Assembly (NCBI RefSeq): GCF_019112545.1
Contig: NW_025064895.1
Coordinates: 73,048-137,047 of the forward strand
DNA: 64,000 nucleotides
Origin: Guyanagaster necrorhizus
Lineage: Eukaryota > Basidiomycota > Agaricomycetes > Agaricales > Physalacriaceae
Direction of reading: 5' to 3'
Shown: positions 48,890 through 61,700 of the stretch, piece after piece
How the letters are laid out: every line of letters begins with the position of its first letter
Position numbering within the stretch: the stretch's first letter is position 1
Notes under the pieces: generated by a model
Database searches by the model: none
What the model was told of the DNA's origin: nothing
Seen by the model: the letters and a program-made list of their open reading frames with translations, nothing else
Program-made: the position numbers and the translations under genes

Positions 48890-51539
48890 TTACAAAAAGA
48901 AACAACGTTCTTTGAGTCCTCGCATCCCTAAGATATCCTGTACTTTGGTTAGCGAGTGCCAAAAGGGAAGTAACAGAACATTTACCCAGTCTGCAGGTGT
49001 CACCCAAAGCTCTGAGGATCCATCCATTTTGCCAAGCACGGCTGCGCCCTTCCATGCAAGCACACGAGGATCCACTTCCTTCGGAGGTGCGAGAATCTGG
49101 ACCTTCTCCATGTTCACCACCAGCGGTGTTGCAATGGCCTGAAGCCTATCAATCAACAAAAAGTCAGCACCAAGGGGCGAACGACAAGTCCAAGAGCCTT
49201 TTCACCTGCTTTCCAATGCATGAGCCATACCTGGAACAAGAGCGCCCCCGCCGATAACGAGAACGGCCTGAAGATACTTTCGTATCTTATCATCTCCGCC
49301 AGACGCCCGCGCAGAATTAAAAATGGCCACATCCAGCGGCAATTTACTGGCTTCGAAGCATACGTCAATGTCATCACCACTCGTTGAACTTGAAGGTGGA
49401 GGTATCGGCTCCGGAGCATCGGGGAGGGGCATCGGCTGCGGCAGGTTTCCCGATCCTTTATTTGTGTCTTCGATGCTGTCAACGTCCATAGGCGTTCCCG
49501 CTCCCGAATCTTGAGGGGCAGGAACCGACGCCACATCATTACTCTCAGACTTTGTTGCGTCTTGATGCAGGATCTTCATCAGCCATTTTGCCTTTGTGAA
49601 GGATCATCACTTGCCTTGCGAATCGATAGGAGGCCCTCCGGATGTTGGACTTGGCAGGAGATGTTGCGTAGAGATCATCATTGCTGATGTCTACCAGAGG
49701 CGGTTTTTAGCCATAGGCATCTTGAAATGGACGGAATGGACTGACCACGTTTTCTCCTTGGATTTCGAGCACGTCTTCCGTGACATCCAGATGGCCGTTC
49801 AATTGGAATCCTACGCGCTTCCGGTCAAAGTCTATGACCCGAGGTTCGAATAGACACTGGCATTGACATTTACTACTAAGTGAAGAAATGAGAAACAGAG
49901 AAACCAATACCATAGGCGCGAGAATGATTTCGTCGTATGCTCGTAAGCCGTACTTTTCAGTAGGTTTCCCCGGTCTTCGAACGACAAAGTCGTAAAGATT
50001 GAGGGCCACAACACTCTGCGGCGCAATTATCATGCAAAAACTATTATGTCACGGGGTCCTTTACATACCTCGGTCAGAGTGCACAGTCTCGACTTGAGAT
50101 CTTCCATAATGTTCCAGTCGTATGCCCGGGAAAGGTCGATATCCCTATAGGGGAAACCAATCCTTTCCAGTAGCACATAAAGAAACTCTGTAATGTCATC
50201 ACCGCCTAAATTCAGGTTCATTCTACTATCGGCGATGACCAGACCCTCGTCAACACATGCTAACGAAGTTGATTTGGCACCGATGTTGACGACACATGCA
50301 TTGGAGACTCCAGCACCATACGTTGCTGCCAAAGATTCCTTCAAGACGATCAGTACGGATATAGGCGTTAGATAGGAATACGAACTTGCTGAGCACATAG
50401 TTGCTTGAATCCCATGCCAACCAACAGCATGTTCACCCACTCACGGACGTACGATCTATCGTAGAAATCCGGAACAAGGAGAATGACAGAGAATATCTGT
50501 GTAGATTGTTAGAGAACAAAGAGGCTGACGTTGCTCTCCTCACCCCATAGTCCCGCTGATTTATATTGAGTTTGTCTCTCAATGTTTGGCGCAATATCAT
50601 TTCTATGTCTCCCATAAGCACTCGAAGAGAAGAATAATCGCGAGTGTTGAAATTGGGACCGTAAATGGGCCATTTGACCGAGTATCCTGCACGTTGAGGA
50701 TCTGCTATGAGAAGGGCCTGCCACAACATAAGAACAATAGAATAAAGGATTCAAAGTGGCGTACTTTCTCCCCAACCAGGACATCCTTACTACATGATTC
50801 GTCGACCCATTCTACCTGGAAGGGGTCGTTGTGTTCTGGTATGATCTCGGGCTGAAAAGCGGCGTTGAAGGTAGATGCAAGGTTGGCAGCATTAGGTGTG
50901 ACGCGCAATTTGTAGAACCTCATCCTGTCTCGAAGAGAAACAATGATTGCGGAAAGCTTTTCTTCGAACTGTTCGCAGCTGGATCCTCAGCGATATCCAC
51001 GATAAGGAGAAGAGACGTACAGGATCCTCGGATGAGTCGTTGTCCTCAGCAGAAGGAGAATTAGCCACACTAGGTGTCCCATGTCTGCCTTTTTGTGGTC
51101 TCGAAATGCCCTTGACGAAGACAGGTGTTGGTGTCGGCGTCGTCTTGCGCGCTATGACATTTGGTACTGCGACGGGTGTAACATCTGACGCGCGCCCAAC
51201 GCGGAGAAACCGGGATCCTGGATGTATGACAAGGACAGCGGTACCACGCCTGGCATTGTGCTCAACTCTACGTAGCAGACAAGAAGAACATGGTGCTCAC
51301 CTATCTTTGTTGGTGTCCTCTGACGGCGCTATGCTCTTTCGAATCGAATTTCGATACCAAACTGTCTGTGTATCCGATTTCAGATATGTCGTACCCAAAT
51401 GCTTCGGATTAGGTCTAAGAAACGGGCGTCAAATCCGAGAAGAAAATTTGAGCAATCGAACTGACGGTAGCGGGATGTTGAAGGAAGTGTATCGGAGGCC
51501 TGTGTCATCGCGCTTCACATTTGGTATTCCTCTGGGCAT
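48890..51539 (-). CDS. ARP8: Actin-related protein Arp8 (INO80 complex)
   Basis: Nuclear actin-related subunit of the INO80 chromatin remodeller; with Arp4 and actin it senses linker DNA and supports nucleosome sliding. The start MPRGIPNVKRDDTGLRYTSF at 51537-51539 is joined through a GTCAGT...TTAG intron to YLKSDTQTVWYRNSIRKSIA. A second intron leads to GTAVLVIHPGSRFLRVGRAS, the first actin-fold strand, and a third joins SSEDP to FEEKLSAIIVSLRDRM. Later come GVSNACVVNIGAKSTSLACV, LGGDDITEFLYVLLERIGFP and AVLVIGGGALVPGMAHALES. The C terminus is KVQDILGMRGLKERCFFL with TAA at 48890-48892. An acidic Ser/Pro insertion near 49380-49560 interrupts the actin fold, as usual in Arp8. Confidence 0.93.
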
Positions 51540-52576
51540 GTTTTTGAAGGATCCGGCCAATAGGTGATGGAGGAAGAGAAGTAAAGGAAAGAATGAAGAC
51601 CATCATCGAAATGGACGCGTCCATCACTTTGTCCCAAAACGGTCATGAACGCTGGTCTGGGAATTGCTGGTCATCTTACTCGTCTCATGCAAGCTGAAGG
51701 CTATAACACGATATGGGTATCGTGAAACAGAGGCGAGGGATGATATCTCGAGAACGTAAGGAGAGGCACTTTCGAAATCAAATCATGGCGACACCTTTCG
51801 CAGCTTGAAGAACTGCCATGAGGTCTGTCTTGCTACGACTTAATCGCATTCCACTAACAAACGACGAATGATACAAGCCCAACACCGTGGTTAAGATGAA
51901 ATGATCATCTGCGTTCAATATTCAATCCAGGGTGTTCATTCACTTGTTAAGAAAACAGCCGCGCAGTCTCCTGAGATATATTCGGCTGAGGATAGTTCAA
52001 AATGTTGATGGAGCAGTTGTTTATAGGGCTGATGTGTCCTTACAAGTTCATCCTGCACCAGAACACCTTGCATCTGACGCGCGAACTTAACCGACACTGG
52101 CTGGCCGCTGGCCGAAATTCGCCAATGTCGCACTCGTCGTCTGTGAAGGCCTTTCAGCGCGCCATCTCCAATACCATCCGTCTAAGTTATCTGGACTTAG
52201 CAATTGTGAGGCAGCTGTGCGACAATTTACCGGAACTTCAAGTTGATGGTATGGGAACGTTGCCCTAGCTATCCTTTCGCAAACGTATCCTTAGTTGCGC
52301 TTGCTGAGTCTCCGCTTGTAGTTCTTTACATTCCAATGATCTCACGGCACTGTTAGCGGAATCTTGTGACCTTCGTGGCTACGTGTATCATTGGCTTTGT
52401 CAACCCACATAGACGCGTACATGTTACTCCCAAGTTCTTCCAGGAGTAAGGGCCGGATTCCACAACCTGTGTCGCCGCTCGTCGACCACCCACTCAGGAT
52501 CCAAGTCCGGGCATCCGTCTTGGGTATAAAGCATTACATGTGAAGGTCATACGCTCCTTTCCGCCTTTTTACAACG
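51540..52576. other. Intergenic between ARP8 and the AA9 remnant
   Basis: About 1 kb. The left part is the ARP8 promoter. A plus-strand frame at 52002-52268 and an overlapping minus-strand frame show no family features. The right end contains the TATA box of the AA9 remnant. Confidence 0.45.
52525..52530 (+). promoter_or_regulatory. TATA box of the AA9 remnant
   Basis: TATAAA 47 bp before the ATG at 52577, followed by a pyrimidine-rich leader. This spacing is typical of strongly regulated fungal genes, and suggests the core promoter has outlived the coding sequence. Confidence 0.5.
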
Positions 52577-53752
52577 ATGCTGGTTCCGTCTGCTTTCATT
52601 ATTCTTGCCGCTGCCCCCGTTGCCGAGGTTTCTGCCCATGGTTACGTGCCCAGGATAGAAATCGACAATAAGAAGAGCTCATAATGGTCGTTCATCTGAC
52701 TCTGGATAACGTTGCCTCGCTTTCAGATGTTTAGATTCTAGTTTAGGATGTGACGTCGAGTCCATCATTGTTGATACGCCATTGCTCATATTGGCCCTTC
52801 GACAGACCCATATCAATCGCCTCAAGTACGCATACTTTGTCTGCTTCGCGAAATCTGTGAGTGTAGCAGTTCCTTACCATAAGCAATGGGAACAAATCTC
52901 CTTCTAGATTGACTGGTGGAGACAACGGTAGGACCTCTTACATTTAGTTCCACCTTCTCTAAATAGCCCGGATCCTGTTATAGAATATATGGCCAAATGG
53001 CCGGATGGAGGATGTTCAAAGCTCTTTGCCGATACGACCGATTCAGACGCTCCTTGGTTCAAGGTTTGATTTTGTTTGCATCAGTCCAGCTTCACGCATT
53101 TGTTCATATGTCGTCTTTACGGAAGATTCAACAAAGCGCCTTTGATCTCGCCACCTCCACTTGGGCCTCGGACATTCTGGCCAAAAACAATGCCAGTTAT
53201 GACGTTACTATGCTAAAGATGAACCGTTTATTCAGCTGCGCTATCGTCAACAAATGACCAGTTTTGTAGGATATCGCCTCTGGATACTACGTAAGTTGGA
53301 ACATGTTACTGGGCCAATGCTCAGATGCTCATTTGCCAGAGGGCAGTGTGCGGTTCTACCCAGCTAGCTAGTCATTCACACTGAAAATCATCTGACTACA
53401 TATGGTCTAGTGTGCGTGCAACTTGAAGGTAATTGAATAACCCTCCTTGTCAAAAACTTTAATCTGACCGACAATACAAAGGTGACTGGTGGAGGAGATA
53501 TGAAGCCATTCGGGTTTGTCCTTTCCGGCTATAATGTGGACTTTTGATATCCGTTGCCCGACCCGCAGTTTACTCATACGGGCCAATGGGCATCCAGTCT
53601 ACAGATGCGGGCATCTTGTTTAACGTCTACCTTGGCGACGAAAGTAATGCGGTAAAGGGGAACATCTCTCATCTGTTATGTTCTGATTGATGTATTTGCT
53701 CTAGGCCTACGTTCCTCCAGGTGGAGATGTTTACCCTGGTCTGAACGATTGA
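52577..53752 (+). pseudogene. Remnant of an AA9 lytic polysaccharide monooxygenase gene
   Basis: AA9 enzymes are secreted copper monooxygenases that cleave cellulose oxidatively. The start MLVPSAFIILAAAPVAEVSA is a signal peptide, followed by HGYVPRIEI, whose His would be the first copper ligand. A stop follows within 15 residues, and the expected 60-80 residues of the N-terminal half are absent. Later pieces match the family: PVIEYMAKWPDGGCSKLF and DAPWFKV near 52975-53062, TWASDILAKNNASYDVT near 53158-53210, DIASGYY near 53272, CVQLE, VTGGGDMKPFG near 53482-53515, and YSYGPMGIQSTDAGILFNVY with VPPGGDVYPGLND and TGA at 53750. Frames change and stops intervene. Without transcripts a heavily divergent gene cannot be fully excluded. 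Confidence 0.7.
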
Positions 53753-55799
53753 AAGATGCAGATTTACTTAGATGAGCCCGGTCAAACTTTCGCGGCTAGA
53801 ACCTGAATTGTTCTCGTAGCACTTCAAGATCACTGGTCGATCTTACACCAGCGCTGCAAAGAATATCACAGCCCACGACGGTCTTTCAGAACACTCAGTC
53901 CATTCCTAGCGCCCTCGTGCCTAAGCACAGTTCTACTTGCGGTTCTCTGTAGCCAACGATTCCATCACTCCCGTTAAAATTTATCAGGCGCCAGAGAATG
54001 GATGCATACAGAATGATCACAATATGGATGACCTTTTTGCCAAAGTCCACGCAAGTAGCACTTCAGGAACTAAAGCCAGGGCGTGAAAAACGTAGCGATC
54101 TTGCTTCCATAGTTATGGCATAACTTGTACGACGTTCACAGGGATCGGAGCGAGAAACTTCGGACTTTGTGATTTCAACTGACTCCTATGTACTCCTCTC
54201 AGCTCTGCCAATCCCAGGATGTATAATCCTGTTACGTAGGAACCACTTGAAAGCCATATTATTATTAGTGGCGGCCAGGCTTGCAGAGTAATTGCGGCAA
54301 GGGCCACACTTATGAATAAACTCAGGCTCGGTTACGAAAGTGAGCAATTATCCGCAGTATTTCAAAGGGGAAACAGGGGAATAGAGAAAATGGGGTAGCA
54401 AGTATGTTTCGGTACCGAGTCCCACGAAGCGGCGCATCATCGTTTGATCAGCGAAGTTCAGACGCCGCAGCGACAATTTTTTGCCTGCCAGTGTACGCAA
54501 TTTCAACAACGCTCCGGACTGATGTATTCAATGAATTATGATCGTGCCATGAACATCTTATCAAGACCGGAAGGAGCACTACTGTTCTAGTGTTGGATCA
54601 TCTCATAACGTTGCCAGGGATTTACCCTTCAAGGAAGATCGAAGTAAATTCCGGCTCAAACATCTAGCGTTTGTTGAACAGAAGTCCAGAGTTTCTTTCC
54701 GTCTTCTCGCCATTTGCTAAGCCGTCTCCGTTCCAATGGCCTCGAGTCAGGGTTTGTTTTTGCTTCCATGTTTAAAAAAACTTGAGTTCTAATTCGGCAT
54801 GAAGACGCCTAGGAAATCTTGAGTTTAGAACGTGTTCCCACCTTGGTCTTCTCAGTAATTGTGATGTGTTCTATTTTCAGGATATTAATAGTAGCTGGCC
54901 TACAGTTCGCGACTGATTGCCATCTGCTCAGCCATGCACGAGTACCAAGTACTGAGTGCTGAAAGTTGTGTCCTGCTGCCTGAAATCCAAGATATCATAC
55001 AAAATTTCATGTTGGCCATATAACTGAACGGATGAAGCGAGTTCAAAGGTTCACCGTTCGGAATTTTTAGGGAACTCTGCAAACATGCCTTTCCAGCACT
55101 GTCAGGGGTTAATTGCCACAGACTTCGGACTGTTACGCATTCCGTTGTGAATATATGGGAGAGTGGACCCTGAGCAGAGTGCGGAGGGAATGCAGATAGA
55201 TTCTTACACGCCGGCTACCTGATAGTTTTTTGAGTAATGAAAATGTATCTTCAAAGTGTCATTGATGTTATCACCATGGCTGTCGAATTCTTCTCTTCTT
55301 CGAAAGGAGACTTGGAATCCGGCGAAGTCCAGTCCGAGTCGGAATAGCAATAACAGGTGATCTGGACTACCTTGATCTCAAGTGCCTGTCCACATTGATA
55401 TAGAGCTCAAAGTTTTTGGGATGTCAATCACGGAATGGTTGGTGTCACCACGAACCCTGCAGCATGGTTTGAATGGTCTGTCAGAATATATTAAACTCCT
55501 TCAAGGCCTGATTCAATGTCGAGTTCGCCATCCATGGCCATTTATCATGGCCGATGCCTCGTTAGGAACGTCGATACTGTATTCTGCGTTGAATCGTCAT
55601 CGATCTCAACTGTTTATCTCAGCTCATCTGCCGGTGTCATTCGACCGCTTCCAGAGTAGAATTCGTTGTGCAAAATATACAGATTGCTATAAAAAGATGT
55701 ATGAATGTACAGAGTACACTATGCAACAGATGATAAGTTACGGGGTATTTAAGGATATATACCTGTAGACGACACATGTCCGCTGAAATAGTACCGACT
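53753..55799. other. 2 kb stretch without a recognised gene, TOR 3' flank
   Basis: Between the AA9 remnant and the TOR stop codon. Plus-strand frames, the longest at 55382-55768, have no recognisable domain. The part next to 55800 is the TOR 3' untranslated region. Possibly more decayed coding sequence lies here, but I could not identify any. Confidence 0.4.
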
Positions 55800-58700
55800 C
55801 TACCAAAAAGCACACCTATTAAGTTGGGATTAGCAAAAGTACTTAGTTGATAATCGAGTAACATTTCACTAACCATCCCGAGAAGAGCTGACACAGATTT
55901 TCCAAAGATGTAGCCTGCTTGATCAGCTTATCGACTTGATCAATGGCCGAAAGGGAATCGTCGGGATTGAAATCCCGTCCTAAAGCAAGCGTGAGCATTC
56001 TTGCTACGCAGCCAGCCAGAAAGTCGGACGCTACCTGTCAACTTGTTCTGGACACGATTGTATACAAACAACGCACGCTCATTTCGAACCTCCTGAACAC
56101 CAAGAAGTCCGTCTATATTGAAAGGGTAAGACGGTTCCATGGAAACTATAGGGAAACCTTACCGTTGAATATGTCATTCTCATCCGCCTTTAGCTTCCTC
56201 TTAGGACCTTGAGCATAGGCGGTCGTATGTACCAACTGAACGAGTTCGGCGGCACGATCACCGTCGTTTGAAGCGTCTATAACATCAAGAGTATAAGAAA
56301 TAGCCAAGACGCCGTGGGTTTAAAAGTTGTGACCTTGTGTCCCTCTGACATCATCCGCTTGCATGAGACGCCAATTTATGAGAGGATCATAGACGAAAGC
56401 CTCAAGCACAGCCATTAAGGAATCCTTGTTGTCGCGCAGAACTTGCATGGCTATTTCGCAAGTGTTTCTGAAGCTCCCCTCGATGCCACTCACCTATTAT
56501 AAAACGTTATGAAAAAAAGACAGAGAGGCGAGCGGAAGGGATCGTTACTTGCCTCCATGGCGTGTGTTAGCATTCTAGTCAATCGGAAAGGTACTTTCTC
56601 TGGGAACTTCTCACGATGCATAGCGACTTCGAAACAGTCACCGAAATCAATGTGGACAACTTTCCCAGTATCTCTTTCGAGCAGCAAGTTCGATGGATGT
56701 CGATCCCCAAGACCAAGAATGTGCCCAGCCATGCAATTGACAGCCAATGAACGGGTGTAGGTGGCTCTCCGTTCCAACCAATGTTCTGAGTCACGACTCT
56801 TAAGCCATAGGACTCTGTAAAGGTCTTGACCCGTCGTGTTTTCCAGCGCGTACTCGAAAACTTCCACTTTCTGGAGAAGCGTGAGATTTTCGTAGTCAGG
56901 CGCCATCTATGTCACACATTGGTCAAACTCAAAAGAACGTTGAAATCAAAGGATCCAACCTGTAGCATCAACCGATACTCAATGTTCAGAAGGACTTTTC
57001 GAGAGTCTCTGTAATCGCGCACAAGAACGTGGAAAGTGTCGCTGCCTTGGACCCACCCCAACAAGCCAGCATTAGGTGCCAGAGGGATAACCGGGAAACG
57101 TTGAATATGTAGACGCCGCATATAACTGTTGGTGTCCACGGATAACAGTGTGTTAACAAGACTGTACAACTGCATGACTCGTTCGTCTTGTCGAAGATCT
57201 TCGTGACCTACGACCGGCGTCGTTAGTTACGAGTTCATTAGCACTGACGCGCTGCTGTACCTTTCAAAACATACTGGTAATCTCTACCATCTGATCCCCG
57301 TAAAGTAAGCCGCCGCGGCCGTTGTTTGGAAGCAATTACAGGTAACTTGGGAGAGAAACTAGAGATCTTGATGATCTCACGTCCAGACTGGTAAGTACCT
57401 GGCCGTAAGTCAGACTAGGTACCATTAAGAAGAAGAATAGTATAGTATACCTGGCACCACTAGCTCAAGATCACGAACATTCAATAGAATTGGTGAAACA
57501 TATTGCAAATCGAGACTAGTCAATTGAGGAAGCTGTTTCTCAATCTTCTTGAAGACCTGTTCCTCGAGAGGTCACGATGGCGCTCATAATTTTACAAGGG
57601 AAACCACCCACGGCATAATAGATGTCCCAGGCTTTATCCAAGTCACTGGTATCACCATACTGACGGTACCTTTGACATGCTTCACGCGCTCCCCGCAGAT
57701 CTTTTCCAAAAGTCTGAATGAAGGAGATCTCTCTAGCAGTTGTTGGACCGGGCTGCGAACTAATGAGTTAAAAGTAAATACCCTTCGATGCGTGGACGTA
57801 CTTCTTCCATGAGCTGGTGCAGCGGTTCTAAGGCGGCGATCATGCCTTCGGGATTTTTTTCTGTGAAATAGATGCGGGAGGCTTCTTCCAGACCCTCATG
57901 CCATAGTTCGTTCCAGAGGATGGCCACGCGTATGATTTCGTGGCTCACAAGTACGGCCTACGAAAACATGAAGGATAACAGTTACCACATGGGAGGCGGC
58001 TTACCTGGGCAACGATAACAGGATGGCGGTCTTTTAGATGTTCCAAGATGCCCATTGCGCCTTCCGATCGCGCTTTACTTGAGGACTTCGAGGCCACAGT
58101 CAAGGGATTGATCATAGCCTGGGGGTGGTGCCTTCCAATAATGAGAAGGACGTTTTGGATGTGGCGGCGGATCGTAGTATGAGGCGTTTGAATTCTGGCG
58201 ATGATCTGTGCGAGGACCTAAGCTCGCGAAAAGCCAAAAAAAAAAAAACCAGAAATTGCAGACCTGCGGAATCACTTCCAACCAGTTGTCTACTCCAACT
58301 TTGGCAAATCCTACCGCGATGACTTGAGCAACATCGGGGTGACCGCCAAACTTGAACCATAGCGTCAAAATACGTAGTGTATCCTGCAAAGCATCCGTGT
58401 TACGCAAAGTGACCGACCGGAAAAGACCTAAAATTGATGTTGAGCATGACATGTCCGTCTACAAAAGAAGAATGTCACCTTCTATTGCATTGACAGCGTG
58501 CACCGCCAAGGCAGGAGGTGGTTGGTCAACGAAACGATACTCTGGTCTACCTTCCATGTAAGTGACAACATCCAAGTTAGCCAAGGCCCAGGTGTGCCAA
58601 GCTTTGTACCATTCTGCATCATGGTATGTGGCATTGACATAACAGTTCAGTATTCCCTGCGCATCTCTCTGCAACATGCATTAGGATAAAGGAAAGTAGA

Positions 58701-61700
58701 CCGCCAAAATATACTGACCGAAACCCAGTCGTCACTTGATTTCATTTGCCATTGGCCTTGTTTGAAATAGCAACGTGCTAGTAGTTTGGACAGCTGGCTC
58801 TTCCTTTGCTTGGTAACCCAAGGATGAGCATGGCCATCATCTGCTTGTAGATCGCGGGCGAGATTGTTGGAAAATTGACGCAGAAAAGCGAGACTGCCTT
58901 CTTTGGACCCAGCCGCCCACAGGAACTTGAGTTGTGCATATACCACATTGGGCGGAACCTTCATGCGTTGATCGCGAGGATTGTGAAGCTGTCGAAAGAA
59001 GGTCAGGACAAAGTCGTTAAGAAGATAATTGTACGTACGTCAGTAGCATGAGGCGCCAGCAGGGCATTGATCATCTTCTCGGCCAGAGCCATACGGTCCT
59101 GCTGCCGACATAAGTTTGCAAACTTGATCCACATTACAGGGTCGTCCTCGGGATTAAGAACCAATGTTCGGACTTGAAGTATTCTTTGCCAGACTTCCAC
59201 GTCATGTTGACACCCTTGCAGGCTAACTCATGTTCAGTGACAAGATAACCCAACTCGAGAGAACTTCGACGATTACCGTTTTATCCACGTCTTACGCATA
59301 GTTTGTTGTCGTTCAGGCTGATCGGCATATTGCTTGTAAGCGATGATTTCCTCCAACTCGGAAAGTATTTGAGCGCGAACCATAACACTATGAGAAATCA
59401 GTAAACGCGTACCTACTTTGCTGGCGACTCACTTGTATGATCGACCATAACCTTCACCAACAAAGGAAGTCAACTCAGGATCCAGAAGATCACGAGCTTT
59501 GGCAACATGTAGCAGAGCTTTCGGGAACTGGTTCTGGTGCACAGACAGGATAGCACGATAGAAGGCACGATCTGTAGAATCAGACTTCATGGTAGTAATA
59601 TAATCCTCCATGGAGTCCCATTCATTCAGAGACCATGCAGCGGCAGCAGCTATGGGCGCAATTTCGCGACGGTCTTCTGCGCTTGCATTGGTCCATATCT
59701 CGTCAACCTGGGTCGCCAATTGATCCCAGTCACCCAATGCATGTAGACACTTCATCCGCCCAATTTGAACATCAGCAGAAGAAGGATCCAATTTTGCCTT
59801 CTGATCATAGACACTCAATGCCTCCTGCCACCTTCCTAGCCTTTCATACCATTCCTCTTGTTTGCTAACATCATAATGCTCGTGAGCCATGACCAGCGTC
59901 CCCCAAGCAGCGTCATGTTGTTGAAGACGAGTATTGATCGAGATGAGCGCTTCGATGGTAGAGGGTGATGCTTCAGAAAAGAATTCGAGCTCCTTGTAGT
60001 GAAGAGCTTTTGCGTACGCCAAGTTCTTCAGCGCGCACTCTCCAAGAATCTTGTGTTCTATAGGCAATGGTTTTTCTTCATGTTCCATGAATTCTGCAAG
60101 TCCGAGTAAACGATGTATCAGCTCGGAAGGCGCAGTAGCGGACTTCAAGGCTGTTTCAACCGATCGCACGAGATCCTCCTGTTGGCAAGACCGCTTAGTT
60201 CAATCAAAACACGGACATGGAGAAAAACTTGACAAACCTGATATTGATCATAGAGCTCCCCCCAGCACGACAAGAATGCGGGGTTGAACAATTCTTTGGC
60301 CAGAGGAGTATGGATGTCGACAAGACTCATACAGGCACGAAGGGCATGCGACGGAGATTCTTTCATGAGTTCGACGGTGAGGCGGTGGATCCAATCAAGC
60401 CAATCGTCCCGGGTGCTGGTCTGAGAAGTATCCCAAGCCGTTTTCAAATGTTGTTGGTTCACTGTGAGCTTGGCAGCTTCGGCAGCAGGAACAGAGAACT
60501 CGGCCGACTTCGCGTTCTCGATTGAGCTTTGAAACGTGTTAAAATAGACCAGGAAGAATCCAGCAGAAACCCTACAGCAATTCTAGCACCCCAGGTTCCT
60601 GAGGCAGCTGTTCGCCATTGAGAAGTTTGGTGATTAGGTTCTCGTACTTTACGTGAGGGATGCGATTTCGAACAAGAGCCTAATAGAAACACATGATTTC
60701 ACACCCTCGGTGACTTATAAAGGAATGAAAGACTAACCTTGTTGATAGTGGGGACGAAGATAGCAAAGTCTGAACCCAATTGAATGCAAAGTGAGCACAA
60801 GGTGTCCATAACCGCGAGCCGCAGCTCATTTTGCGAACCTTCCAATACACGAACTAAAGGGAGAATGATCCGCGAGGCGTGGTCGGAGAAATTCACACGC
60901 TTTGATAAACCATCGATGGTCTGAATGGCTTTCTTGCGAAGAGGCATCGTGCCATCCAGGCGGTCATAAGACTTAACAATCAGAGGGATGATGAGATGGA
61001 GGTACTCCTCGATGTTGGCGCCGAAAGTCTGAAAGGCGTCGAAGATCTTCATCTGTGTATTCGTCCTTTTATCGTTGAGCTCCCCGTCGAATACTTTTAG
61101 GACCAGTGGAAGGACAGAAGGTAGGAAAGGTTTGAACTCGGCATTCAATGCCTTGCTCAATGCCTCGATGAGGGACACAATTGGAAGCTGAAGTGCAACA
61201 TTCTCCCATATGTCTCCGATGAGGTTGAAGATGATCTGCATGTAATTTCGTATATGCTGCTTGATGATGCCAACCAAAATTGTCAGCTGCTGCAAGTGGA
61301 ATTCTTGTAGGCGAGCAGCAGAATGCTTCGTCACTGTCGCGAATGCAGGAATGATCTGGGGAAAGTTAGTGTCATGGCCATCAGAAATGTTGTTCTTGGG
61401 CACACCTGCGGCAAGAATGATGCGCATTTCAATCCTTGAGTCTTGAAGATGGACATGACGGCTTCAATGGCTGTATGATGATGTGTACTGAGGGACTGAT
61501 CCTTCAAAATGGCCAACAGTGCGTTGATGACCACATTTTGATAGTAATCGTCGGTTACCATGGTTGGAGTTTGGTTTATGGGGACTTGATTAACCGCAGT
61601 GATCAGCGTTTCACTAGAAGCATCTTCTACCGAACTTCCCTGCTCCTGATCGGCCATCATTAGATAATTGCCGTGAAGGCGTAGGAGAGTGCCTCACCTT

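Noticed and set aside
52002..52268. 88-codon plus-strand frame between ARP8 and the AA9 remnant
   Set aside because: No family resemblance and an equally long frame lies antisense to it, typical of chance openness.
55382..55768. 128-codon plus-strand frame downstream of TOR
   Set aside because: No recognisable domain, lies in the TOR 3' flank, and neighbouring sequence gives no exons in support.
58236..58248. A13 homopolymer as a possible retroposon tail
   Set aside because: It is the T-rich tract of a TOR intron with correct GT...AG ends and coding sequence on both sides.
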